A DNA stretch of 48,626 bases from Paenirhodobacter populi (GTDB lineage Bacteria; Pseudomonadota; Alphaproteobacteria; Rhodobacterales; Rhodobacteraceae), in the NCBI RefSeq assembly GCF_004022215.1, contig NZ_SAUZ01000028.1, positions 1-48,626 of the forward strand. The letters are read 5' to 3'. Below the pieces are notes generated by a model. That model was not told the origin of the DNA and searched no databases. It worked only from the letters and a program-made list of their open reading frames with translations. Below, in pieces: positions 34,543 through 43,084 of the stretch. Position 1 is the stretch's first letter, and every line of letters begins with the position of its first letter. The position numbers and the translations under genes are program-made.

Positions 34543-37134
34543 ATGATGGAGCGGCCTTCCGGCATCCGCGCCTGTATCCGGGGATGCGGTCGCATGGATG
34601 AGCGTTCGTCCGGCGAGGATCCCTGCGCGCGGGAACCCATCCACATCCCCGGGGCGATCCAGCCCCATGGGGCCATGCTGGTCTGCGATCCTGTCACCTT
34701 CTCGATCCTTCACGTTTCGCGCAACTTCGCCGGGATAACGGGTGGCGGGGCCATCCCGTTCCCCGGCCAGCCGGTTTCCGAGGTTCTTGGCCGGCAACAC
34801 CTGCACGATCTGCGCAACGCCAGCGCCCGGGCCGGGCACCGGGGCGGGGTCGGCATCCTTGCCGGACTGGTCCTGCCGGGGGGCACGCGCCGGTTTGACG
34901 CGACGATCCATGTCCATGCCGGGCGCTGCATCATCGAGCTGGAACCTGCGCCGCCGGAGGAACAGACCTCCAGTCAGGCGCTGGAGCTGACCCGGCAACT
35001 GATCGCGCGGCTCGACGGCGTGACCGACACGCGCCGGCTGCTGACGGTGGGGGCGCGGCTGGTGCAGGCGCTGCTGGGCTATGACAGGGTGATGATCTAC
35101 CGTTTCGGCGATGACGGTGCGGGTCAGGTGATGGCCGAGGCCGCCGCGCAGGAGCTGGGCAGTTTCCTTGGCCATCGGTTCCCGGCCAGCGACATTCCCG
35201 AACAGGCGCGGCGGCTGTATCTGCAAAACCCGATCCGGATGATCGCCGATTCCGCCTATGAGCCGGTGCCGCTCGACCCGCCGCTGGCACCCGGAGAGGC
35301 GCCGGTGGACATGTCGCACGCGCATCTGCGCAGCGTCTCGCCCGTGCATTGCCAGTATCTGCGCAACATGGATGTGGGGGCCTCGCTGTCGATCTCGCTG
35401 ATCGTGGAGGGGAAGCTCTGGGGGCTGATCCCCTGCCACCACCGCACGGCGCGGGTGACGCCGCTGGCGCTGCGCATGGCGGCGGAGCTGTTCGGCCACT
35501 ACTTCGCCATGCAGATCGCCGCGACCGAGCGGCGCGAGGCGATGCTGGCCTCTGCCGGCGCGCGGCGCCAGCTCGACCTGATGATCGCCGAGTCGGGAAC
35601 CGACCAGCCGCTGGATCAGGCGCTGCGCGGGCGGTTGCCGGGGCTGGCGGCGCTGGCGGGCTGTCACGGTGCCGCGCTGCTGAACGGCGAGGACTGGCTT
35701 GCGACCGGGGCCGCGCTGTCGCACGAAGACGGCCTGCGCCTGCTGGATCTGCTCTCGCGGGAGGCGACGCGCGGCATCTGGCACACGCAGGCGCTTGGCA
35801 CCCTGTTGCGGGGGCCGGCGCTGCCGGTCGCGGGGGCGATGGTGCTGCGACTGTCGGACAAGTCGAACATCGCGCTGTTCCTGTTCCGGCGGGAAGAGGC
35901 GCATGACCTCAACTGGGCCGGCCCGCCCGAAAAGAGCGTGACCGACACCCCGGACGGCCCGCGCCTGTTCCCGCGCAAGAGCTTCGATCTGTGGCGCGAG
36001 CGGGTGCACGGGCGTTGCCTGCCGTGGGACGAGCAGACCCTTGCCATCGCCGAGGCGCTGCGGTCCTGGCTGCGCGACGTGATGTTGTCGCAAAGCGAGG
36101 CGGCGGCCGAGGAACGCGCGCGGACCGCGCATCGGCGCAACATCGTCAATCAGGAACTGAACCATCGGGTGAAGAACGTGCTGGCGCTGGTGCGCTCGAT
36201 CGTCCTTCAGACCGGGGCGAGTGCGACCAGCGTGGATCAGTATACCCAGGCGCTGGAGGGGCGGCTGCATGCGCTGGCGACGGCGCATGACAATTCGCTG
36301 CGCGAGGGCAGCGGCAGTCTGGGCGCGCTGATCGAGACCGAGGCGATGCTGTTTCGCGGCGACGACGATCCCGGCCGCGTGACCGCGCAGGGGCCGGAGC
36401 TGCGGCTCGACGATACGGCCTTCGGGGTCTTTGCGCTGGTCCTGCATGAAATGATGACCAATGCAGCCAAATACGGTGCCCTTTCGGTGCCGGGCGGGCA
36501 ATTGTCGATTTCATGGTCCTTCGACGGGATCGAGGGGCTGGTGCTGAACTGGCGCGAAAGCGGCGGGCCGGCGGTCGTGGTGCCGCACGAGTCGGGCTTT
36601 GGGTCGCGGCTGATCCGCGGGTCGATGGAATATGACCTGCAGGGCCGGGCCGAGATCGAATTCGCCGCGGGCGGCCTGCTGGCGCGGTTCGTCATTCCGG
36701 CCCTGCACGTCACCGATGCCGATACTCAGGAAGTGCTGGCGATCGGCACGGTGCAGGGGACGCTTGACGGCCAGTCGGTCCTGATCGTCGAGGATCAGGC
36801 GCTGATCGCGCTCGACACGCAGGAAACGTTGCGCCATCTGGGCGCGGGCGAGATCCGCATCGCGGGCGGTCTGGCGCAGGCGCAGGCGGTGCTGCAGGAC
36901 TTTTCGCCCGATCTCGCGGTGCTGGATTTTGAGCTGGGGGGCGAGACGTCGGAAAGCCTCGCCCACGCGCTGATCGCGCGGCACTGTCCCGTGGTCTTCG
37001 CGACGGGCTATGGCGACAGGCTGATGCTGCCCGAGGGATTGCGCCATGTGCCGGTGGTCAGCAAGCCGATCGGGTCCGCCGCGATCGCGTTGCAGATCGC
37101 CGCGGCGCGGGCCGTGGTGACCGCCGCGGAGTGA
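34543..37134 (+). CDS. bacteriophytochrome hybrid HWE histidine kinase with C-terminal receiver
   Basis: 863 aa. Order: PAS (EPIHIPGAIQPHGAML), GAF (YDRVMIYRFGDDG, FPASDIPEQARRLYL), PHY with tongue motif PRKSF, then an HWE kinase and a receiver. The biliverdin-binding Cys is Cys28, just before EPIHIPG, as in known bacteriophytochromes. The phospho-acceptor is His541 in ELNHRVKN, and the HWE signature WRE is in LNWRESGG. The receiver has VLIVEDQAL, phospho-acceptor Asp795 in LDFELGG, and SKP near the end. It should sense red/far-red light. Start uncertain: 34543 or 34594, neither with a strong ribosome site. It diverges from a Crp/Fnr-like gene and precedes treZ. HWE kinases often feed the PhyR-EcfG stress response. 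Confidence 0.93.
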   Translation: MMERPSGIRACIRGCGRMDERSSGEDPCAREPIHIPGAIQPHGAMLVCDPVTFSILHVSRNFAGITGGGAIPFPGQPVSEVLGRQHLHDLRNASARAGHRGGVGILAGLVLPGGTRRFDATIHVHAGRCIIELEPAPPEEQTSSQALELTRQLIARLDGVTDTRRLLTVGARLVQALLGYDRVMIYRFGDDGAGQVMAEAAAQELGSFLGHRFPASDIPEQARRLYLQNPIRMIADSAYEPVPLDPPLAPGEAPVDMSHAHLRSVSPVHCQYLRNMDVGASLSISLIVEGKLWGLIPCHHRTARVTPLALRMAAELFGHYFAMQIAATERREAMLASAGARRQLDLMIAESGTDQPLDQALRGRLPGLAALAGCHGAALLNGEDWLATGAALSHEDGLRLLDLLSREATRGIWHTQALGTLLRGPALPVAGAMVLRLSDKSNIALFLFRREEAHDLNWAGPPEKSVTDTPDGPRLFPRKSFDLWRERVHGRCLPWDEQTLAIAEALRSWLRDVMLSQSEAAAEERARTAHRRNIVNQELNHRVKNVLALVRSIVLQTGASATSVDQYTQALEGRLHALATAHDNSLREGSGSLGALIETEAMLFRGDDDPGRVTAQGPELRLDDTAFGVFALVLHEMMTNAAKYGALSVPGGQLSISWSFDGIEGLVLNWRESGGPAVVVPHESGFGSRLIRGSMEYDLQGRAEIEFAAGGLLARFVIPALHVTDADTQEVLAIGTVQGTLDGQSVLIVEDQALIALDTQETLRHLGAGEIRIAGGLAQAQAVLQDFSPDLAVLDFELGGETSESLAHALIARHCPVVFATGYGDRLMLPEGLRHVPVVSKPIGSAAIALQIAAARAVVTAAE

Positions 37135-37198
37135 CTGCCCGGGATCGTTCATCCGCGCTGCCATTCGACAGGTTGCGCCCCATCGACAGGCTTTGAGA

Positions 37199-37250
37199 CC
37201 GGGATGAGACAGACACGGGCATGAGACAGATCTGGGCATGACGCAGAGCT
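37199..37250 (+). repeat. Triplicated 17-base unit at the treZ start
   Basis: Three near copies, each beginning GGG(C)ATGAGACAG or GGGCATGACGCAG, run into the treZ start codon. Each copy carries an ATG. It may be replication slippage and could affect which ATG is used. Confidence 0.6.
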
Positions 37251-38965
37251 GGGGAGGCAGTTGGTCGGCGGAAGGCTGGACCGTGCGGCTCTGGGCGCCC
37301 GAGGCGCTTTGCGTGGATCTGATCCTTGCCGGGCGCGACCATCCGATGACGGCGCAGGCGGGCGGTTTCTGGGCGGCGACGGTGCCCGCCCGGCCCGGCA
37401 TGGACTATCGCTTCCGGGTGGACGGCGAGGCCTTCCCCGATCCGGCAAGCCGGTGTCAGGCGGGCGGCGTCCACGATGCCTCGCGCGTGACCGGCCCCGA
37501 CGATTTCCCCTGGCAGGCCGACTGGCGCGGCCGGGACTGGTCCGGGGCGGTGCTGTATGAGCTTCACCTTGGCGCCTTCACCGGCGAAGGCACCCTGTCC
37601 GCCGCGACGGAAAAGCTTGCCGAACTGGCGGAACTCGGGTTCACGGCGGTCGAGTTGATGCCCGTGGGTCAGTGGGCGGGCGCGCGGGGATGGGGATATG
37701 ACGGCGTGCTGCCCTTCGCGCTGCATCCGGCCTATAGCCAGCCGGACGATCTGCGCCGCTTCGTCGACCGGGCGCATGGGCTTGGTCTGATGGTGATCCT
37801 CGATCTGGTGATGAACCATTTCGGCCCGGAGGGCGCCTGCCTGCACCGCATCGCGCCCGCATTCTTCGACCGGGCACGGCATACGCCCTGGGGCGCGGCC
37901 TTCGATTTCGCGCAGGCGCCCGTGCGGGATTACTGGATCGAATGCGCCGAATACTGGCTGGGGTCGTTCCGGCTGGACGGACTCAGGCTGGATGCGGTCC
38001 ATCAGATCGCCGGACCGGGGGCGGAGACATTCCTGCGAAGGCTTGCGCAGCGGGCACGGGCGGTCGATCCGGGCCGCGCCATCCACCTGATCGTCGAGGA
38101 TGAGCGCAACGAGCCCACCCTGCGCGAGACCGGCTATGACGCCGCATGGAACGACGATTTCCACCATGCCGTCCATTGCCTGCTGACCGGCGAGTCGCAT
38201 GGCTACTACGCCAGCTTTGCCCGCGATCCGATGGACGATCTGGCGCGGGCGCTACTGCGCGGCCATGTCGAGGAAGGCCAGCCCCGACCCGGCCAGCCTC
38301 GTCCCGGCCTGACCCGGCCGCGCGGGCATCCCTGCGCCCATCTGCCGACCACCGCCTTCGTCAATGCGACGCAGACCCACGACCAGATCGGCAACCGCGC
38401 CCGGGGCGAGCGGCTGCTGACGCTTGCCGATCCGCAGAGCGTGCGCACGGCCTATGCGCTGCTCCTGCTGGCGCCCTATATCCCGATGGTCTTCATGGGC
38501 GAGGAACGGGGCGCCATCACCCCCTTCCTGTTCTTCGCCGATTACGCGGGCGAGCTGGCCGAAGCCGTCCGCAAGGGCCGCGCCGCCGCATTCAGCGAGA
38601 TCGCCGCCTTGGGCGCCTCGGCGCCGGATCCGCTGGCGGAGGGAAGCTTTGCGCGTTCCCACCTCGATTGGTGCGACAATGCCCGGGCGCGGGACTGGCT
38701 GGATCTCACGCGCCGGGCGCTGGCCTTTCGCGCGGCGCGCGTGGTACCGCTTCTGGCCAGCGGTCCGCGCCTTGAGGCGCAGGTCGAGCGGCAGGGCGCC
38801 GCCGCGCTTCGCGCCGTCTGGCGCTTCCCTGCCGGCACCCTGCGCCTTGCGCTGAGCATGGGCACGCCGGATCCCGCCCCATGCCCGCCCCGCGGCACGC
38901 GGTTCGACCTCGGCCGCCCCGGTATCGACCGGTTCGCCCTGTCCGTGAGCGTGGAGCCGCGCTAG
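37238..38965 (+). CDS. treZ: malto-oligosyltrehalose trehalohydrolase
   Basis: 575 aa GH13 enzyme. It releases trehalose from maltooligosyl-trehalose made by TreY from glycogen. An N-terminal E-set domain (VRLWAPEALCVDLIL) precedes the (beta/alpha)8 barrel. YELHLGAFTGEGT, ELMPVGQWAGARGWGYDGV, the nucleophile Asp in DGLRLDAVHQI, the acid Glu in HLIVEDERNEP, and NATQTHDQIGNRA are in the expected order. A Pro-rich insert (QPRPGQPRPG) precedes the last. The start follows a triplicated ATG-bearing unit, so upstream ATGs are possible but out of frame. No treY or treX is in the window. Trehalose is a general stress protectant. Confidence 0.93.
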   Translation: MTQSWGGSWSAEGWTVRLWAPEALCVDLILAGRDHPMTAQAGGFWAATVPARPGMDYRFRVDGEAFPDPASRCQAGGVHDASRVTGPDDFPWQADWRGRDWSGAVLYELHLGAFTGEGTLSAATEKLAELAELGFTAVELMPVGQWAGARGWGYDGVLPFALHPAYSQPDDLRRFVDRAHGLGLMVILDLVMNHFGPEGACLHRIAPAFFDRARHTPWGAAFDFAQAPVRDYWIECAEYWLGSFRLDGLRLDAVHQIAGPGAETFLRRLAQRARAVDPGRAIHLIVEDERNEPTLRETGYDAAWNDDFHHAVHCLLTGESHGYYASFARDPMDDLARALLRGHVEEGQPRPGQPRPGLTRPRGHPCAHLPTTAFVNATQTHDQIGNRARGERLLTLADPQSVRTAYALLLLAPYIPMVFMGEERGAITPFLFFADYAGELAEAVRKGRAAAFSEIAALGASAPDPLAEGSFARSHLDWCDNARARDWLDLTRRALAFRAARVVPLLASGPRLEAQVERQGAAALRAVWRFPAGTLRLALSMGTPDPAPCPPRGTRFDLGRPGIDRFALSVSVEPR

Positions 38966-38972
38966 GCGCCGA

Positions 38973-39446
38973 TCAGAAGGTCAGCGCGAAATGCTCGCCC
39001 AGATCCGGTTTCTCGCCGGTCAGGCGGGCCTTTGCGATCTGGTAGAGGAAGCCGGGGCCGCCCGTCGTCGTCCAGACCTCGGCCTGTTCGAGCGACAGTT
39101 TCAGCAGCCGCACGTCGGGGTCGCGCTCACCGCCCTCGAACCAGGCGGCGGCGACCGCGTTCCAGATCTCGTCGAGCTTGGCGCGATCCTGCGAGAGGTC
39201 GAGCTGCCCCTCGATGCGCGCCCAGAGCTTGCCCCCGCCGTCACCGATGACATGCACCGCCTCCACCGGACCGGAGCGGAGCTGATCGACCAGATCGGTC
39301 CCCTCCGCCGCGATGAACCACAGCGCATCCCGCGCCGGGTCGGCGTAATGCGACATCGGCACCAGCTTCAGCCGGTCCACCGTGCCGAGCATCCCGGCAT
39401 TGATGCCTTCAAGCCGCTTCCAGAAGGTTTCGCGCAGATCGGTCAT
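38973..39446 (-). CDS. pyridoxamine-5'-phosphate-oxidase-like general stress protein
   Basis: 157 aa. A split-barrel flavin-binding protein of the general stress protein 26 type: MTDLRETFWKRLEGINAGML, VPMSHYADPARDALWFI, VHVIGDGGGKLWARIEGQLD, AAWFEGGERDPDVRLLKL and a C-terminal lid. Family members bind FMN or related flavins; the exact reaction is unknown. The start at 39446 was chosen because AAAGGGAG is seven bases upstream and the family starts MTDL. A GGAAC-N17-CGTT motif lies 44 bases upstream, a typical EcfG (general stress sigma) promoter. It converges on treZ, eight bases apart. Confidence 0.88.
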   Translation of the reverse strand: MTDLRETFWKRLEGINAGMLGTVDRLKLVPMSHYADPARDALWFIAAEGTDLVDQLRSGPVEAVHVIGDGGGKLWARIEGQLDLSQDRAKLDEIWNAVAAAWFEGGERDPDVRLLKLSLEQAEVWTTTGGPGFLYQIAKARLTGEKPDLGEHFALTF

Positions 39447-39489
39447 CGTCATTCTCCCTTTCATGGCCTTGCGTGGCCGTCGGGGGATC

Positions 39490-39515
39490 AACGGCGCCCG
39501 GCCGGTGCGGGTTCC
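39490..39515 (-). promoter_or_regulatory. EcfG-type promoter driving the stress protein gene
   Basis: On the minus strand: GGAAC (39515-39511), 17 bases, CGTT (39493-39490). This fits the alphaproteobacterial general-stress sigma factor consensus. The expected start is about 36 bases before the start codon at 39446. Confidence 0.65.
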
Positions 39516-39552
39516 GGCAGCGGGGGGAAACCGCCGACGGCTGGACCCGCCG

Positions 39553-39577
39553 GGAACTGCGCCCGGCGCGGGACGTT
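39553..39577 (+). promoter_or_regulatory. EcfG-type promoter driving the hydrolase-pfpI pair
   Basis: GGAAC (39553-39557), 16 bases, CGTT (39574-39577), about 43 bases before the hydrolase start at 39620. It is back to back with the opposite EcfG-type motif 38 bases away. Confidence 0.65.
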
Positions 39578-39619
39578 GAAAAGGCATGCCACGTCAGATC
39601 CAGCAAGACAGGAAACCGC

Positions 39620-40441
39620 ATGGATGACCTGAACCAAGATCCCGTGACCCTGCATGTCGACGACCGGGGCGGCAGCGGCCGTCCGGTCGTGCTGATCCAC
39701 GGCTGGCCCCTGTCCGGCGAGGCCTGGGCGCATCAGGTGCCGGCGCTGATGGGGGTGGGATACCGCGTGATCACCTACGACCGGCGCGGCTTCGGCCGCT
39801 CGGACAAGACCGGCACGCGCTATGACTACGATGTGCTGGCCGATGATCTGGCGGGGATTCTCGACCGGCTCGATCTGCGCGATGTCACCTTGGTGGGCTT
39901 TTCGATGGGCGGCGGCGAGGTGGCCCGCTACATCTCGCGCCACGGGCAAGACCGGCTGCGCAGCATCGTCTTCGCCGCCGCGGTGCCGCCCTTCATGCTG
40001 CGCACCCCGGACAATCCCGAGGGGCCACTGACGCAGGCGGCCGTGGCCGACATGGAACAGTCCCTGCGCGAGGATCGCACCGCCTTTTTCGAGGAGTTCA
40101 CCACCGGCTTCTTCAGCACCGACGAAGGCCTGATGGTGGGCGAACAGGACCTGCAGGACGCCGTCGCCCTGTGCCACCAGTCGGATCAGGCGGCGGCGCT
40201 TGGCTGCATGAAGGCCTTCGGCACGACCGATTTCCGCGAAGACCTGCCCGGCATCGCGGTGCCGGTGCTGGTGCTGCATGGCAGCGGCGACCGGACCGTG
40301 CCGTTCGAGGGCTCCGGCGCGCGCACCCACAGGGCGGTGGCGGGCAGCGAGCTGGTGGTGATCGGCGGGGCGCCGCATGGCCTCAATGTCAGCCATGCGC
40401 AGGCATTCAACGCGGCGCTGATCGCCTTTTTGGCGAAATAG
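39620..40441 (+). CDS. alpha/beta hydrolase, non-haem chloroperoxidase/arylesterase type
   Basis: 273 aa. The catalytic triad is visible: Ser in VGFSMGGGEVARY, Asp in HGSGDRTVPF, His in GAPHGLNVSHA. HGWPLSGEAWAHQVPAL and YDRRGFGRSDK are typical of the cofactor-free chloroperoxidase/arylesterase group, which in vivo are probably esterases or perhydrolases. No signal peptide. It is followed by a pfpI gene 47 bases on, so the two likely form one operon behind an EcfG-type promoter. Confidence 0.9.
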   Translation: MDDLNQDPVTLHVDDRGGSGRPVVLIHGWPLSGEAWAHQVPALMGVGYRVITYDRRGFGRSDKTGTRYDYDVLADDLAGILDRLDLRDVTLVGFSMGGGEVARYISRHGQDRLRSIVFAAAVPPFMLRTPDNPEGPLTQAAVADMEQSLREDRTAFFEEFTTGFFSTDEGLMVGEQDLQDAVALCHQSDQAAALGCMKAFGTTDFREDLPGIAVPVLVLHGSGDRTVPFEGSGARTHRAVAGSELVVIGGAPHGLNVSHAQAFNAALIAFLAK

Positions 40442-40488
40442 GCCCGCATCAGGGGTGCAATGGCGCCCGTAACCGGAAAGGAGAAAAC

Positions 40489-41058
40489 ATGAAACTCACA
40501 GGCAAGAAAGTGGCCATCCTGATCGCTCCGCGCGGCACCGAGGATTCTGAGTTCACCAAGCCGAAGCAGGCGCTGGAGGCGGCGGGCGCATCTGTCACCG
40601 TCGTCGGGCTGCAAAAGGGCCGGGCGCAGACCGTCCGGAACGATCTGGACCCGGTCGCGGAATATGCGGTGGACAAGACGATCACCGAGGTTTCGGCCCG
40701 GGATTTCGATGCGCTGGTCATTCCCGGCGGCAGCGTCGGCGCCGACAAGCTGCGGGCGAGCCCCGACACGGTCTCCTTCGTGCGCGCCTTCTTTGAACAG
40801 GAAAAGCCCGTGGCCGCGATCTGCCATGCGCCTTGGGTACTGGCCGAGGCCGATGTGATCCGGGGGCGCGACCTGACCTCTTACGCCAGTATCCGCACGG
40901 ATCTGGTCAATGCCGGGGCCAACTGGACGGATGAGGAGGTCGTGGTCGATCAGGGGCTGGTGACCAGCCGCTCGCCCGACGATCTGCCCGCCTTCAACGC
41001 CAAGCTGGTCGAGGAAGTGGCCGAGGGCAAGCATCCGGAACAGGCCGCAAGCGTCTGA
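40489..41058 (+). CDS. DJ-1/PfpI-family protein
   Basis: 189 aa. The DJ-1/PfpI fold has the nucleophile Cys in AAICHAPWVL, a supporting Glu in EDSEFTKP and His next to the Cys. VIPGGSVGADKLRASPDTV and LTSYASIRTDLVNAGANWTD match the group of bacterial PfpI proteins (YhbO/YfkM-like), linked to repair of glyoxal damage and to stress survival. A strong AAAGGAGAAAAC ribosome site precedes the start. A 10-bp hairpin follows the gene. Confidence 0.92.
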   Translation: MKLTGKKVAILIAPRGTEDSEFTKPKQALEAAGASVTVVGLQKGRAQTVRNDLDPVAEYAVDKTITEVSARDFDALVIPGGSVGADKLRASPDTVSFVRAFFEQEKPVAAICHAPWVLAEADVIRGRDLTSYASIRTDLVNAGANWTDEEVVVDQGLVTSRSPDDLPAFNAKLVEEVAEGKHPEQAASV

Positions 41059-41076
41059 TATTCCCGCATTCTCCGG

Positions 41077-41109
41077 CCAAGGCCCGTCGCCCCGCGCGGC
41101 GGGCCTTGG
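41077..41109 (+). terminator. Hairpin after the pfpI gene
   Basis: CCAAGGCCCG pairs with CGGGCCTTGG, 18 bases beyond the stop. It lacks a T-run but is otherwise terminator-like. Confidence 0.55.
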
Positions 41110-41344
41110 CATGTCTGCCTGCGGGAAAGACTCGAATGAACCGCGTCAACCATTTCTAAGGGGAGCCTGCGTAGGTTTGGAAACAACGAGGTCGTTTCGC
41201 GGGGAGGGCGGCGATTCCTTCGCCTGACTCGCGGCCCTCCGGTTGAAGCCGGGCGGCCATAACCTTTCCAATGCCGTGAGGGCCGATGATGCGTTTCCGG
41301 ATATCTGCCGCTGTTGTCTCTCTTTCGGCCGACGAAGACAGAAG

Positions 41345-43084
41345 ATGATCGGGCGTTCCCTCAACGCGCGCGGCAAGGCGGAACTCCGGACGGCCTGGGG
41401 GCGGCTCAGGCCGCTGTTCTGGGCGGTGGTGCTGTTCTCGGCCTTCGTCAACCTGCTGATGCTGACCGGCCCGTTGTTCATGATGCAGGTCTATGACCGG
41501 GTGCTGGCCAGCGGATCCGAGGCGACGCTGACCGCGCTTTTCGCGCTGGTGGCGTTTCTTTTCGGGGCGATGGCGGTGCTGGACGTGGTGCGCAACCAGA
41601 TCATGTCGCGCGCGGGCTCGCGGTTTCAGGCGACGATGGACCGACGGGTGTTCGACGCGGCGCTGCGCCGGCAGGCGGTGAAGCCCGACGATCCCGCCGC
41701 CGCGGCGGCCGAGCGCGACGTGGATACCATGCGCCAGTTCGCCGCCTCGCCGGTGTTCTTCGCGCTGATCGACCTGCCCTGGGCGCCGGTGTTTCTGGGC
41801 GGCATCTTCTTCTTTCACCCGCTGATGGGGGGGCTCGCCATCGCGGGCGGGGGCGTGTTGCTGGCGATGGCGATCCTCAACCAGATGCTGACCGGCCGCA
41901 TACGGGCCGAGGCGGCGGGTGCGGGGCTGTCCACCGACCGGCTCGGCGCGCAGTTCCGGGCCGAGGCGGGGCCGCTTGCCGCGCTCGGCATGCGCGGCGC
42001 GGCACAGGCCCGGTGGGAGGCCGCACGCGGACGCATGCTGGAACGCGCGGTGACGGCGGGGGATCTGGGCTCGGTCTTCGGCTCGGCCACCCGGACCTTT
42101 CGGCAGTTCCTGCAATCGGCGATGCTGGCGCTTGGCGCCTGGCTGGCGCTGGAACAGCAGATTTCCGCCGGGGTGATGATCGCCTGTTCGGTGTTGCTTG
42201 GCCGGGCGCTTGCGCCGGTCGAGACGCTGGTGGGCCAGTGGTCCTTCCTGCAATCGGCGCGGCTCGCACGCGAACGGCTGGCAACGCTGCTGACCGTCGC
42301 GCCGCCTTTGCCGGAGCGCATGCCGCTCGCCCGGCCCGAGGCGCGGTTGCAGGTTGAGGGGCTGGCCGTCGCCCCCCCCGGCGAGCGGCGGCTGACGTTG
42401 CAGAAGGTCTCCTTCACGCTGGAACCCGGGCAGGCGGTGGGGGTGATAGGTCCTTCGGCTGCGGGCAAATCCTCGCTCGCGCGCGCGGTATCCGGGATCT
42501 GGCCGGTGGTGGCCGGAAGCGTGCGGCTGGGGGGTGTTTCGATCGGGCAATATGGCGAAGACATGCTCGGCCGCCTGATCGGCTACCTGCCGCAGCGGGT
42601 GACGCTGTTCGATGGCACCGTGGCCGAAAACATCGCCCGCCTGACCCCCGGTTTCCGCTCCGAGGACGTGCTGCGCGCCGCCGCCCGCGCCGGGGCGCAT
42701 GAGATGATCCTGAGCCTGCCCGACGGCTACGACACCCGCGTCACGGTCGAGGGCGGCGGGCTGTCGGGCGGACAGGTGCAGCGCATCGGGCTTGCCCGCG
42801 CGCTGTACGGTGATCCGGTGCTGCTGGTGCTGGACGAGCCGAACGCGAACCTCGACAACGACGGATTGGCGGCGGTGAATGCGGCGATCCACGCCACCCG
42901 CGCGGCGGGTGGCATCGTGATGGTCATGGCGCACCGGCCGGCGGCCTTGCAGGAATGCGACCTGATCCTGATGCTGGACGGCGGGCGGCAGGTGGCCTTC
43001 GGCCCGCGCGACGCGGTGCTGCGCGACAGGCTGCGCAACACGGCGCAGGTGCTGCGCACCGCAAGGGCGGGAGGCGGGGCATGA
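41345..43084 (+). CDS. type I secretion permease/ATPase, PrtD type
   Basis: 579 aa. Inner-membrane ABC exporter. Two hydrophobic pairs (FWAVVLFSAFVNLLMLTG, ALFALVAFLFGAMAVLD) and later helices (FLGGIFFFHPLMGGLAIAGG, SAMLALGAWLALEQQ) make up the membrane part. The ATPase has Walker A GPSAAGKSSLAR, signature LSGGQVQRIGLARAL and Walker B LLVLDEPNANLD. No N-terminal C39 peptidase, so it is the PrtD class used for RTX and S-layer proteins. The start has only a weak ribosome site. Its stop overlaps the adaptor gene (ATGA). No substrate or TolC gene is in the window. Confidence 0.9.
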   Translation: MIGRSLNARGKAELRTAWGRLRPLFWAVVLFSAFVNLLMLTGPLFMMQVYDRVLASGSEATLTALFALVAFLFGAMAVLDVVRNQIMSRAGSRFQATMDRRVFDAALRRQAVKPDDPAAAAAERDVDTMRQFAASPVFFALIDLPWAPVFLGGIFFFHPLMGGLAIAGGGVLLAMAILNQMLTGRIRAEAAGAGLSTDRLGAQFRAEAGPLAALGMRGAAQARWEAARGRMLERAVTAGDLGSVFGSATRTFRQFLQSAMLALGAWLALEQQISAGVMIACSVLLGRALAPVETLVGQWSFLQSARLARERLATLLTVAPPLPERMPLARPEARLQVEGLAVAPPGERRLTLQKVSFTLEPGQAVGVIGPSAAGKSSLARAVSGIWPVVAGSVRLGGVSIGQYGEDMLGRLIGYLPQRVTLFDGTVAENIARLTPGFRSEDVLRAAARAGAHEMILSLPDGYDTRVTVEGGGLSGGQVQRIGLARALYGDPVLLVLDEPNANLDNDGLAAVNAAIHATRAAGGIVMVMAHRPAALQECDLILMLDGGRQVAFGPRDAVLRDRLRNTAQVLRTARAGGGA

